This document shows positions 50,803 to 59,926 of a stretch of 64,000 bases of DNA, one piece after another. Source of the stretch: a virus. A program made the translations under genes and the position numbers. The notes under the pieces are model-generated. The model was not told the DNA's origin and searched no databases. It saw only the letters and a list, made by a program, of their open reading frames with translations. The stretch's first letter is position 1. Every line of letters begins with the position of its first letter. The stretch lies in the IMG/VR virus record IMGVR_UViG_3300044624_001039, positions 1 through 64,000 of that record, one strand, 5' to 3'.

Positions 50803-51684
50803 TTATAAATCACCAGTATTGGTTGATGGGTAGGCACGATTTGGTCCCCATATTATACGTACAGCTCCGTCACCACCGTCACCATTAGTGTAGGCATTTT
50901 GCTGTGCATTTAGTCCGCCACCGCCACTCCCACCGCCGTATAATCCACCGTCACCGCCAGTACCATATGCGCTGTTAGTCCCGTTTCCGCCACTTGAGCC
51001 GCCACTTCCAGCAGTTGGAGAATAGCCGCCGGCGCCACCTCCCCCACTCGGACCTTCTCCGTAAATACCTACTCCGCCGCCACCTGAACCATTATTGAAA
51101 TACCAAGGTGGGTTAGAATATATGTAACTAGCACCGCCACCTCCACCGCCACCACCACTTCCTGAACCACCGTTACGGGAATCTGGATTACCGCCGGTGC
51201 CACCATTACCTGAATAGCCACCGGCTCCGCCACCTCCGTTTTGAGAACCATTACTACTATTACCACCATTGCCGCCACCAACGGTACCACCGTAAGGGCC
51301 AGCACCAAATGCAGATCCGGTACCACCTTGAAACCCGCCTGCGCCACCGTATACAAGAATATTACTGCTTCTACTAATTGAACTATCTGTTGCGTAGTCA
51401 CCACCGTTTAATAATTTAAATGCTTCACCGACTACTACTGTTAATGTTTCTCCTGGTGTAACTGGTAGATTATTAATATATCGTAGTCCACCTCCACTTC
51501 CACCGGATGATCGCGGTGCACCGGCACCGACGCATACTGCACAAACAGTAGTAACATCTGCAGGTACTACAAACGAGGTAGTACCGGGTGTAGTGAATGA
51601 TTGTTGACCCGTGGGCGGGGGTGCCGAGACTACAGTCCATCCGCTACCATCTACTGTTATGCCACCTGTTATCGTTATTGACAT
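50803..51684 (-). CDS. Glycine-rich adhesin-like protein
   Basis: 293 aa. N-terminus MSITITGGITVDGSGWTVVS as in the kelch-like fibres, then a beta domain (TTPGTTSFVVPADVTTVCAV) and a long Gly-rich tail with GGG and NG repeats. Gly-rich (polyglycine-II-like) tips are known from T-even-type adhesins and tail tips. Shares its N-terminus with the propeller proteins, so the same docking site could carry alternative tips. Confidence 0.75.
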   Translation of the reverse strand: MSITITGGITVDGSGWTVVSAPPPTGQQSFTTPGTTSFVVPADVTTVCAVCVGAGAPRSSGGSGGGLRYINNLPVTPGETLTVVVGEAFKLLNGGDYATDSSISRSSNILVYGGAGGFQGGTGSAFGAGPYGGTVGGGNGGNSSNGSQNGGGGAGGYSGNGGTGGNPDSRNGGSGSGGGGGGGGASYIYSNPPWYFNNGSGGGGVGIYGEGPSGGGGAGGYSPTAGSGGSSGGNGTNSAYGTGGDGGLYGGGSGGGGLNAQQNAYTNGDGGDGAVRIIWGPNRAYPSTNTGDL

Positions 51685-51702
51685 TTTTTAACCTTTATTC
51701 TT

Positions 51703-52656
51703 TTAATATTGACCTGCATTTGCAGTCACAAACGTATCCCCGGCGGCGGTCAATGGTCCTCTTACACTAGCAACATCAGTATCAGTTGCATATGTAATTC
51801 GTAAAACAACACTAGTGTCAGGTCCCCCGCCTGCTATCCATCCGTAATTACTATCTCCTGCCTGTCCTGCTGCACGTCTTGCCGCATTTAATGGTCCTCT
51901 AGTGGTTCCAGTTGCTGTATCGGTTGCATATTCAATACGCATCACATTTGACATAGGGGAACCACCTGGATTATTTCCACCCGCAAACCAACCATATGTA
52001 CTATTTCCACTGCCACTTGTTTCTGAGGTAGAAATACTCAATGGACCTCTAACACTAGCTGTTGCAGTATCAGTTGCATATTCTATACGATCTACCCTAG
52101 AAAGTGCCGGAGAGCCAGGTGCACTTCCTCCTGCAAACCATCCATAGCTAGTAGTAGAAGTTGATCCTAGTCCGTACCTACCTAAACTTAATGGTCCCCT
52201 TGCAGTGGCAGTTGCTGTATCTGTTGCATATATAATACGGTCTACTGTTGTATAATATACAAAGGGTACAGTAGCAGAAAGACCTCCTCCAAACCAACCA
52301 TACGTAGATGAATCGGATACTCCAGCCAAAGTGTTTCTACCAACAGTTAATGGACCTCTAGTTGTAGAAGCATCAGTGTCAGTTGCATATGTGACTCGCT
52401 TTACATTAGAACCATTATCATAACCACCGCCCCACCAACCGTTAGCAAGTGTTGCTACACCTCCTGATCCACGAACGGCGTTTGTACCTCTATTAGAGGC
52501 TGTTGCAGTATCTGTTGCAAAAACTATACGTTGATTCACTCCACCTGCGGGACGTGAACCTCCAAACCAAGCTGCAGTAGGCTCTGAAGGTGGCGCGGCA
52601 CTGAAACTAAACCCTCCACCTGTAAATGTTATTCCACCACTAAATGTTACTGACAT
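51703..52656 (-). CDS. Kelch-like six-repeat fibre protein 2
   Basis: 317 aa. Starts MSVTFSGGITFTGGGFSFSA. Six repeats, more diverged than in its neighbours (first repeat NRGTNAVRG instead of RGPL). Also GWFGGGLSATV, GWFAGGSAPGS. Inferred propeller receptor-binding protein. Confidence 0.78.
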   Translation of the reverse strand: MSVTFSGGITFTGGGFSFSAAPPSEPTAAWFGGSRPAGGVNQRIVFATDTATASNRGTNAVRGSGGVATLANGWWGGGYDNGSNVKRVTYATDTDASTTRGPLTVGRNTLAGVSDSSTYGWFGGGLSATVPFVYYTTVDRIIYATDTATATARGPLSLGRYGLGSTSTTSYGWFAGGSAPGSPALSRVDRIEYATDTATASVRGPLSISTSETSGSGNSTYGWFAGGNNPGGSPMSNVMRIEYATDTATGTTRGPLNAARRAAGQAGDSNYGWIAGGGPDTSVVLRITYATDTDVASVRGPLTAAGDTFVTANAGQY

Positions 52657-52671
52657 ATATTATTCTTTCTA

Positions 52672-53607
52672 TTATTGTATACCTGATGATGATGCCAAAG
52701 CCTGTCTAGCTAAACTTAGTGGACCACGCACACTAGCTGTTGCTGTATCTGTTGCATATGTTATTCTATCTGTAGTTGACAATACTTGAAAACTAGAACT
52801 ATATCCGCCACCAAACCATCCATCAGTATTATTTCCGGATGCAGCCAAATATCGTTTAGCTGATGATAGTGGACCACGCACACTAGCTGTTGCTGTATCT
52901 GTTGCATATGTTATTCTATCAACTGTTGAACTAAACCCGACACTCGGATCATACCCACCACCAAACCATCCATCAGTTGTATTGCCGGCAGCGGATAAAC
53001 CATATCTGGCTAAACTTAATGGACCACGTACACTTGCAGTTGCGGTATCAGTTGCATATGTTATTCTCTGTACTGATGACACCGGCCCGGGATCGCCACC
53101 ACTAAACCAGGCATCGGTTGTATTACCTGTTGCTGCCATTCGTGCTTGTGCAGTATTCAATGGACCACGTACACTTGCGGTAGCAGTATCTGTTGCATAT
53201 GTTATTCTATCTATCCTTGATAATGGACCAACACCACCACCAAACCATGCATCAGTATCATTGCCGGCAGCGGCTAAAAGGCGTCTGGCTAAACTTAATG
53301 GTCCACGTACACTAGCTGTATCGGTATCTGTGGCATACGTAATGCGTTGTACAGTTGATTTAGGTCCAGGATCTCCACCACCAAACCAACCGTAGTCGAG
53401 ATTTCCAGTACCGGCTAGTTGAGTAGTAGCTGAATTTAGTGGGCCACGTACACTTGCAGTAGCAGTATCTGTCGCATATGTTAGCCTATCTATCCGTGAA
53501 GACGGTCCGTTTCCTCCACCAAACCATCCTGCAGTGGCAGTGGGAGGTGGCTGAACTATTGATATCCCACTACCTATTGTCCAACCTGGTCCTATCACAA
53601 TCGTCAT
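52672..53607 (-). CDS. Kelch-like six-repeat fibre protein 3
   Basis: 311 aa. MTIVIGPGWTIGSGISIVQP start differs slightly from the ITGG type. Six highly regular repeats (GWFGGGYDPS, RITYATDTATASVRGPLSLA). First in its block, behind a GATAAATACGC late-type motif. Inferred tail-tip propeller. Confidence 0.8.
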   Translation of the reverse strand: MTIVIGPGWTIGSGISIVQPPPTATAGWFGGGNGPSSRIDRLTYATDTATASVRGPLNSATTQLAGTGNLDYGWFGGGDPGPKSTVQRITYATDTDTASVRGPLSLARRLLAAAGNDTDAWFGGGVGPLSRIDRITYATDTATASVRGPLNTAQARMAATGNTTDAWFSGGDPGPVSSVQRITYATDTATASVRGPLSLARYGLSAAGNTTDGWFGGGYDPSVGFSSTVDRITYATDTATASVRGPLSSAKRYLAASGNNTDGWFGGGYSSSFQVLSTTDRITYATDTATASVRGPLSLARQALASSSGIQ

Positions 53608-53628
53608 ATATTTACCTTTATCATAGCG

Positions 53629-53636
53629 TATTTATC
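53629..53636 (-). promoter_or_regulatory. Late-type promoter of the first fibre block
   Basis: GATAAATA on the minus strand, about 22 bases before the ATG of the first fibre gene; AAAGG between serves as ribosome binding site. Confidence 0.6.
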
Positions 53637-53674
53637 ACACTATTTATAACTATATGGCTTAGGACACAACTATC

Positions 53675-54088
53675 TTAACCACCTAAAGTTTCCGAAGCAG
53701 GTGCTAATTGTGCAAAACTAGCTAACATTGACTCAACACTACTATTGTCAAAAGCCATAGCTAATACTTCAGCTTCGGTCTTGCTCAATCGTGTCAACAT
53801 ATCACTATTGCTAGCTACACTAGCTCTCTGTGCTTCATATTGGCCCTGTATTTCATTGGCCCACTGAGAATATGTACCCTCACCCAAGCCATTTACTGGA
53901 GTAATAACAGTCTCATCTGGTACAACACTCATGCAATAGTCAATACCATTACTATCTACAAACCAAAACTTAACGTCTAATCCGTCAATTCTTGGATGTG
54001 TCTTACCATTAGGTCCCATGTTCTTATCAACAAAGAACTCTACTAAATTCTCACCATCAACGTAATAATGCTTTATGTACTTAGCCAT
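53675..54088 (-). CDS. Hypothetical fibre-associated protein, 137 aa
   Basis: MAKYIKHYYVDGENLVEFFV..., beta-rich N-terminal half, then a helical end (LTRLSKTEAEVLAMAFDN). Placed between the oxygenase and fibre genes, it may be a fibre chaperone or accessory, by position only. Confidence 0.68.
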   Translation of the reverse strand: MAKYIKHYYVDGENLVEFFVDKNMGPNGKTHPRIDGLDVKFWFVDSNGIDYCMSVVPDETVITPVNGLGEGTYSQWANEIQGQYEAQRASVASNSDMLTRLSKTEAEVLAMAFDNSSVESMLASFAQLAPASETLGG

Positions 54089-54780
54089 GTTTTATCCTTT
54101 TTATTAGCTATAGGTTTATCAACACCTATATTATATTTATGATTAATCATATTAGTTTCGTCTTCCATACTTGGAAAACCCTTAACTGTCATCCAATTTA
54201 CTATACTATATCTGGTTCCTTTAGTAACAGCTTCAACCCCATGCAAATACTCATGCGTAGAGGGAAAACAAACTAACATTCCCGGTTCTGGACGAACTCT
54301 TACTCTTAACTCAGGAAATACAAAATCTCCACCTTCAAAATCATCATTTAAAAACAATACTGTACTCAAATCTCTATCAGTACTTTTACGCCAAATCAAT
54401 GGTTCATTGCCAGGTGGCTTCCACAATGATTGACCGTCACAATGCGGTAAGTAATGACCATCTATTCCATAATGCAATAGTTGCGGCAACTCAGAATCTT
54501 TAATCTCAAACTCATAGAATGGATTGATAACATTGGTTACAACATTACGAAACAAATCAATAATCTCATCAGCAATATCTTCTAGGTCAATCATCTGTGT
54601 ATCTCTAACTTTTTTGTCTACACTAAATTTGGTACTTTTACTTTTGTTACTTTGTTCTGGATCAAATACAGATAAATCAACTTTTTGCTGCCTTTTGGCA
54701 TGATTCATAATGAACTCTACACCCTCTTTGGAAATCACATTGGGTGCAATTAATATGTTACTTAGTGGATTATGTTTCAT
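54073..54780 (-). CDS. 2OG-Fe(II) oxygenase (prolyl-4-hydroxylase type)
   Basis: 235 aa. HYLPHCDG gives the HxD iron ligands, and HGVEAVTKGTRYSIVNWM the distal His and the 2-oxoglutarate-binding Arg/Lys region. FLNDDFEGGDFVFPE is typical of the P4H family. It hydroxylates a protein or small molecule; next to fibres and glycosyltransferases, a virion protein is a reasonable guess. Confidence 0.9.
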   Translation of the reverse strand: MKHNPLSNILIAPNVISKEGVEFIMNHAKRQQKVDLSVFDPEQSNKSKSTKFSVDKKVRDTQMIDLEDIADEIIDLFRNVVTNVINPFYEFEIKDSELPQLLHYGIDGHYLPHCDGQSLWKPPGNEPLIWRKSTDRDLSTVLFLNDDFEGGDFVFPELRVRVRPEPGMLVCFPSTHEYLHGVEAVTKGTRYSIVNWMTVKGFPSMEDETNMINHKYNIGVDKPIANKKDKTWLST

Positions 54781-56597
54781 TTACTATTCCATTTGTCATT
54801 AAACAAACTCTTTGGTGATACTTCTGGTTTACTATGTGTTGATGGCTTCTCGTGCATTCTGTCTAATCTTTCAGTAATACCAATACGTTCAGTAACCTTC
54901 TCATTTGCTAATGCTAGTATATCACTACTGGTTACTTCTTCAATACCAGCAACAACTTTCTTCTGTAACTCTAATAAGAATTCTACACTATGCTCACCAC
55001 CAGTCAATGCTTTACCTAAATCAGGAAAGTCATTCTTAACACGATTTACATCACCTGAAATCAATGTAGGTGCACTGGCTCTACGCATACTGTGAATGTT
55101 ACCGACACCAATCCCAGTGTTCCGACTAATCATCTCATCCATAGCTTGGTTAGCTAATCTACGCTCCCAATATACATGGTCTTCATTCTCAAACTGTTCA
55201 CGAGTTATTGGACCACCATTCTGTTCTACTAATCTATCTAAAATCTTATCAAACGTAGCAATCTGCTGTACCCGATCACGTATCTCTAACTCACTACTCT
55301 TTAAGAAGTTTTGTAGATTTAAATAATCTAAATCATACCAACACAACTTAGTACCACCATCTTTAGTTGGCCATTGAATTGGTTCTTCTTTGTTTTTCTT
55401 ATTCCACTTATAATCAAACTCACGTTGATGTTCTTTCATCTCAGTAATCTTGCTGAATAATCCTTCTGCCATAATTCTACGATTCTTCAACATAGCATTG
55501 AATGCACTTGGAATTGTATAGTTATCCAGTGTGATAAACTTTTCAATTTGGAAGTTACTACGCCCTTGAGCATGTTCTTTATCTGCTTCTTCCCAGCGAA
55601 AGATTTCGTCAAATACTTGTGTTAGTATTTTTTCATCATGTACAATCTTATCACCTGTATGTGATGTTAGATTAGATATTTCCATTTTCTTTTTCATTGT
55701 TGATCCTTTTGTTGATAGTTTGTTTAGTAGAATATGCCATTCTTTGGCAATAGTGTTCCAGTTATAGTATTCACAAGCCCATTCAGCCTGTTCCCTAGTA
55801 TGTGTATATTTAGTTTGTGATAGTGCTTGGCAAATATTATGTGCAAAATCATCTAAAAACTTTTTACTCGGTATCCATCCACTTGGATGATATTGTGCAT
55901 CTAATGGAACAATAGTTCCATAACCATTACTTGTTTCGGGTAATGCACCTATATCACTTAATACTGGGTAACATCCTGAACGCATCGCTTCAATCAACGT
56001 AACACAGCTTGTTTCTTCCCAAATATTTGGATAAACAAGTAATGATGCTTCACTAAATTCATTAGCAAGTTGTTGATGATTTATTGGTTCACTATAATAT
56101 GTGTTTGGTGTATTTTGTAATTCTTTGTATATTTGTTTAAACTCTTGTGTATCACTGTTACCATACAATTTCATACCCGAGAATACTTTAAGTATTGCGT
56201 CTGGATGTTGTTTTAGTACTTGTTTAAAGATATAGGGTAGATATTTTAGTCCACGAAATGGTGTACTAGCGTATATAAGAGTTTTGTTTGTTTTTTGTTT
56301 ATATGTAAAATAGTCTGCACCGCCATTACGTATTACAGATATCTTATGTTTTGGTATGTTAAGATATTTAATGAATTGAGTTTTTTGCCATTCACTTACA
56401 CATACAATATGTGTTATTTTAGTCCAATCAACGTTTAAGAAGATTGGTTGATCGTGGGCGTAGTGTGCCCAGAGTATCTTTATTTGTTTATTGCTATTGA
56501 TTAGTTTATGTGGGTCAAAATCTACTAAAGTATCAGTCGGGAAATTGATATGTTCTTGTAAAAAATGAAACCCAGATTGGGTAGCACCTAACATCAT
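54777..56597 (-). CDS. Glycosyltransferase fused to a phage-specific domain, 606 aa
   Basis: Residues 1 to about 290 are a GT4-type enzyme (ISVIRNGGADYF, LIYASTPFRGLKYLPYI, SCVTLIEAMRSGCYPV) with a short N-terminal domain. From about residue 301 a separate helical region begins (MKKKMEISNLTSHTGDKIVH), ending in a charged tail. An internal ATG at 55697 with AAAAGGAT upstream could make the second part independently. So it is either a genuine fusion or two products from one frame. Confidence 0.8.
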   Translation of the reverse strand: MMLGATQSGFHFLQEHINFPTDTLVDFDPHKLINSNKQIKILWAHYAHDQPIFLNVDWTKITHIVCVSEWQKTQFIKYLNIPKHKISVIRNGGADYFTYKQKTNKTLIYASTPFRGLKYLPYIFKQVLKQHPDAILKVFSGMKLYGNSDTQEFKQIYKELQNTPNTYYSEPINHQQLANEFSEASLLVYPNIWEETSCVTLIEAMRSGCYPVLSDIGALPETSNGYGTIVPLDAQYHPSGWIPSKKFLDDFAHNICQALSQTKYTHTREQAEWACEYYNWNTIAKEWHILLNKLSTKGSTMKKKMEISNLTSHTGDKIVHDEKILTQVFDEIFRWEEADKEHAQGRSNFQIEKFITLDNYTIPSAFNAMLKNRRIMAEGLFSKITEMKEHQREFDYKWNKKNKEEPIQWPTKDGGTKLCWYDLDYLNLQNFLKSSELEIRDRVQQIATFDKILDRLVEQNGGPITREQFENEDHVYWERRLANQAMDEMISRNTGIGVGNIHSMRRASAPTLISGDVNRVKNDFPDLGKALTGGEHSVEFLLELQKKVVAGIEEVTSSDILALANEKVTERIGITERLDRMHEKPSTHSKPEVSPKSLFNDKWNSK

Positions 56598-56600
56598 TTT

Positions 56601-57563
56601 TTATTGTATACCACCTGCAGCGGCCATTCTCTGAGAATATGCACTAAGTGGACCGACTAAACTTGCAGTTGCAGTATCAGTTGCAAATGTTATTCGGTTA
56701 ACTGTTGACACCGGTCCATTGCCGCCACCAAACCACGCATCAGTTGTATTACTCACCGCCGACAAAAAATATCTAGCAGAACTAAGTGGACCACGCACAC
56801 TAGCAGTTACAGTATCGTTTGCATATGTGATTCTATCTACTATTGAAAGGCTGCCCGGTGAAGTTGTGCCACCACCAAACCAACCGTCAGTGGTATTACC
56901 CGCCGCGGCTAAACGCTGTCTAGCCAAACTAAGTGGACCACGTACACTAGCGGTTGCAGTATCGTTTGCATATGTGATTCGGTCTACCGTTGAACGGTTG
57001 ATGTTGGGTGAGGCCGGGACGTATCCTCCACCAAACCAGCCATAATCACTATCACCTGCAGCCGCAAAAAGCCTTCTAGCCACACTAAGTGGGCCCCGCA
57101 CTGACGCGGTTGCAGTATCGGTTGCATATGTAATTAGTTGTACCGTTGAACCGGGTGCTCCACCTGTGCCGCCACCAAACCAGCCATTAGTAGTATTACC
57201 TGCAGCGGCCATTTGATAGGTAGCCGCACTAAGTGGACCACGTACACTAGCGGTTGCAGTATCGGTTACAAATGTTATTCGGTCTACGACTGATAAACCT
57301 CCTGCACCTCCTGCACCTCCTGCAAACCAACCGTAAGTAAAATTACTGGAGGCAGCCATATCACTTTTATTTCCAGTAAGTGGTCCACGAACACTTGCAA
57401 TTGCAGTATCGGTTGCATATGTGATTCGTTGTACGGTTGAGGTACGACCGTATGTCGGTGACAAATATCCACCGCCAAACCAACCCGCTGTGTTTTGTGG
57501 GGGTGCACCTTCCATACTAACACCGCCCGAAAATGATATTCCACCTGTTATTGTTACTGACAT
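56601..57563 (-). CDS. Kelch-like six-repeat fibre protein 4
   Basis: 320 aa. MSVTITGGISFSGGVSMEGA start; six repeats (GWFGGGTTSPGSLSI, RITYANDTATASVRGPLS). Belongs with the next gene to the second fibre block. Inferred receptor-binding propeller. Confidence 0.8.
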   Translation of the reverse strand: MSVTITGGISFSGGVSMEGAPPQNTAGWFGGGYLSPTYGRTSTVQRITYATDTAIASVRGPLTGNKSDMAASSNFTYGWFAGGAGGAGGLSVVDRITFVTDTATASVRGPLSAATYQMAAAGNTTNGWFGGGTGGAPGSTVQLITYATDTATASVRGPLSVARRLFAAAGDSDYGWFGGGYVPASPNINRSTVDRITYANDTATASVRGPLSLARQRLAAAGNTTDGWFGGGTTSPGSLSIVDRITYANDTVTASVRGPLSSARYFLSAVSNTTDAWFGGGNGPVSTVNRITFATDTATASLVGPLSAYSQRMAAAGGIQ

Positions 57564-57578
57564 TTTATATTCTTTCTT

Positions 57579-58553
57579 TTATTGTACACCGGAGGTTGTA
57601 GAGGTAGAGTATACGGCAGCATTTAATGGGCCGCGAACACTAGCTGTTGCAGTATCTGTTGCATATGTTATTCTATCAACAGTTGATCTACTGCCTCCGC
57701 CACTATTTACATAACCGCCGCCAAACCAACCATTAGTATTATCGAAGGCTGCAGACAGTAGCTGTCTACGTACAGTTAATGGTCCACGGCTGCTTAATGC
57801 GGCTGTATCATTTGCAAATGTCATACGATTTACTACCGATGTTACATATGGGGGTGTGGGTGTAATGCCCAGGTAACCTCCGCCAAACCAGCCATATGTA
57901 GTAGAATCCGTGACTGCTGCCATGGCCCGATTAGCTTCACTTAATGGCCCGCGGTCGATTGCAACATTAGTATCAGATACATATGTTATCCTAGATACAG
58001 TAGATACGACTCTAGCTGGACCCGGTGCAAAGCCACCGGCAAACCATCCATATTCATTTGTACCAGTAGCGGTCATATTATATGAAGTATAACTTAGTGG
58101 ACCTACGCCAGTAGCTGTTGCTGTATCTGTTGCATATGTTATACGTGATACTGCACTTGTGTTATTGGTAGTATAACCGCCACCAAACCACCCATATGTG
58201 TCAGTGGTAGAGGCTGCTAATTGACGTACGGAACGATTTAATGGCCCTCTAACAGAAGCAGTATTAGTATCTGATGCAAAAGTTATTCTACCTACAGTAG
58301 ACGATGGTGGATTATTACCACCGGCATACCATCCATAAGTAAGTGTTCCTGTAGCGGCTTGATCGGTGAATGAGCCGCTTAATGGACCCCTGACTGATGT
58401 ACTTGCAGTATCTGTTGCAAATGTAATACGCTGTACAGTTGATCCAGTAGATCCACCTGCCCACCATCCTGCTGTTGCTGTTGATGGTGGTGCAAATTCC
58501 ATAGTCAATCCACCCCCGCTAAATGTAATTCCTGCTGTAATCGTTACTGGCAT
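57579..58553 (-). CDS. Kelch-like six-repeat fibre protein 5
   Basis: 324 aa. MPVTITAGITFSGGGLTMEF; six somewhat diverged repeats (GWYAGGNNPPS, GWFGGGYLGITPTPPY). Behind a GATAAATATA late-type motif and an AGAGAG site. Inferred tail-tip propeller. Confidence 0.78.
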   Translation of the reverse strand: MPVTITAGITFSGGGLTMEFAPPSTATAGWWAGGSTGSTVQRITFATDTASTSVRGPLSGSFTDQAATGTLTYGWYAGGNNPPSSTVGRITFASDTNTASVRGPLNRSVRQLAASTTDTYGWFGGGYTTNNTSAVSRITYATDTATATGVGPLSYTSYNMTATGTNEYGWFAGGFAPGPARVVSTVSRITYVSDTNVAIDRGPLSEANRAMAAVTDSTTYGWFGGGYLGITPTPPYVTSVVNRMTFANDTAALSSRGPLTVRRQLLSAAFDNTNGWFGGGYVNSGGGSRSTVDRITYATDTATASVRGPLNAAVYSTSTTSGVQ

Positions 58554-58572
58554 AATATATCTCTCTTTAATA

Positions 58573-58580
58573 TATTTATC
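58573..58580 (-). promoter_or_regulatory. Late-type promoter of the second fibre block
   Basis: GATAAATA on the minus strand, about 20 bases before the ATG. Confidence 0.55.
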
Positions 58581-58584
58581 AATA

Positions 58585-59430
58585 TTATATACTAAACAGC
58601 TTGATTTTACTCGGTTTTACAACTTCTCTCCAATATTCTAATTTAGAATACTCTCTAACTAACTCAATACCTAATATCTCTACTGGATCTAAATTCCTAC
58701 TGGCTAATTTAGGTCGTACACTATGCATACCCTCTAAATTGTAAGTTACATCATCTACGGGTGTTACATTCTTAATATTATTAAAAACAAACTTATACGA
58801 CGGAATATCTAAAAAATCAACAATATCACTCAATGTTTCTTCCGGATTACTAACTAAATCATCATACTCTACTATATGCATACAGGCTTTTACACTTGGA
58901 TTATTGTAACCCTGATACATACTCCATAAACTCTGATTTACAATACCCGTAGGTTGCATCAAATAATAACATCGGTTCTTAGTGTTCAATTCCATACGAT
59001 TGTCTACTAACCAACGGTCAATAAAGTTATCACCGGGATTATTGCTACGATTTACTAAATCAATAAAACTAGCTAAGATAGATGGTACATCTCTAACAAT
59101 ACATACAATCTTTGGCTTTGTAGTTATAAACTTACATATTCTATCAGTGTTGTTAGGCCATGCACGATTGTTATCCATTATGTACTTTTTAGGTATATTC
59201 TTATAGTACTCTCTGGGTAATGATTCTAATACATTTTGTTTAGCTACTGGTTGTGGATTAGCACTATACGCTTCACTACCTTCATCAAAGTATTTCTCTG
59301 TATAATATAACAACTCTACAGTAGGGCTTAATGGACTTACATACAAGTCTGGATGTTGATTCATTACTGAAGCTAGCATAGTGCCACCAGCTCTTGGTAA
59401 TCCACTATAAAAAAAGAACTCTTGTTTCAT
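58585..59430 (-). CDS. Sulfotransferase
   Basis: 281 aa. YSGLPRAGGTMLASVMNQHP is the 5'-phosphosulfate-binding loop and VCIVRDVPSILASF the 3'-phosphate region of PAPS-dependent sulfotransferases. It transfers sulfate from PAPS to an alcohol, sugar or Tyr. Together with the APS-kinase-like protein it would allow sulfation, plausibly of virion or host glycans. Confidence 0.87.
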   Translation of the reverse strand: MKQEFFFYSGLPRAGGTMLASVMNQHPDLYVSPLSPTVELLYYTEKYFDEGSEAYSANPQPVAKQNVLESLPREYYKNIPKKYIMDNNRAWPNNTDRICKFITTKPKIVCIVRDVPSILASFIDLVNRSNNPGDNFIDRWLVDNRMELNTKNRCYYLMQPTGIVNQSLWSMYQGYNNPSVKACMHIVEYDDLVSNPEETLSDIVDFLDIPSYKFVFNNIKNVTPVDDVTYNLEGMHSVRPKLASRNLDPVEILGIELVREYSKLEYWREVVKPSKIKLFSI

Positions 59431-59431
59431 A

Positions 59432-59926
59432 TTAATTTGTTTCTGTCATCATTTGTTTCATACGTAGTTTAGTAGCTTCGGACACATTCATAGTACGTTC
59501 TAGTTCTTCATAACTCCACGCACCATTGTGCCAAAATGCACCATTATCTAAATTATAACTTTTGGGTAAATACGCAGGATCAAAGTAACTTAGTAGTTCT
59601 TCAGTTGTATTGATTTTAACTACATCTTCACCAAACCATTCATAACATATTTCGCTACTAACAATACATGGTATATGAGTATACTGTCTACGATGTGTTA
59701 ACGCAAACAATCTGGACACACCACTTGGTCCTGCATGTACCTGTTGTTCGTCATGTATAATTATTTGTATTGGATCTATATGTTTACTATTATCCATATG
59801 TTCTAGTATTGCACCTAGATAGTCATAACGACTTCTTGGATGATTTGGCATATGACACCAACCATCTTCACCGGTTTGTGTGATACGATTTATAGGGAAG
59901 TTTGGTACAAAGTATGCTTGTTTCAT
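59432..59926 (-). CDS. Hypothetical protein, ParB-like features, 164 aa
   Basis: IIIHDEQQVHAGPSGVSRLFALTHRRQYTHI (in shorter pieces: HAGPSGVSRL, RQYTHIPCIV) resembles the substrate loop of ParB-like domains. Adjacent to oxygenase and sulfotransferase genes in a coupled run. Role unknown. Confidence 0.6.
   Translation of the reverse strand: MKQAYFVPNFPINRITQTGEDGWCHMPNHPRSRYDYLGAILEHMDNSKHIDPIQIIIHDEQQVHAGPSGVSRLFALTHRRQYTHIPCIVSSEICYEWFGEDVVKINTTEELLSYFDPAYLPKSYNLDNGAFWHNGAWSYEELERTMNVSEATKLRMKQMMTETN

Larger units (their letters stand above)
49833..53607. repeat. Array of paralogous fibre genes with internal repeats (first block)
   Basis: Three kelch-like genes and one Gly-rich gene in tandem. 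Units of about 135-150 bases repeat within and between genes, with some stretches such as GGACCACGTACACTTGC nearly identical. Such repeats allow unequal recombination that changes blade number or swaps blades. Confidence 0.85.
56601..58553. repeat. Array of paralogous fibre genes (second block)
   Basis: Two kelch-like genes in tandem with repeated ~135-base units, separated from the first block by the oxygenase and glycosyltransferase genes. The blocks share N-terminal and blade sequences. Confidence 0.82.

Noticed and set aside
51069-51404. 111-aa frame inside the Gly-rich gene
   Set aside because: A frame-shifted shadow of Gly codons (Val-rich); no start signal.
52982-53395. Long plus-strand frames opposite the fibre genes (also 56719-57045 and 51902-52147)
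   Set aside because: They are antisense to repeat genes, lack ribosome binding sites and reflect repeat codon bias.
49833-58553. Regular repeats could be a CRISPR array
   Set aside because: They are in-frame, about 135-150 bases long, and encode a protein repeat; there are no short uniform repeats with unique spacers and no cas genes.
49833-58553. Diversity-generating retroelement acting on fibre tips
   Set aside because: No reverse transcriptase or template repeat with A-specific differences is visible in the window.
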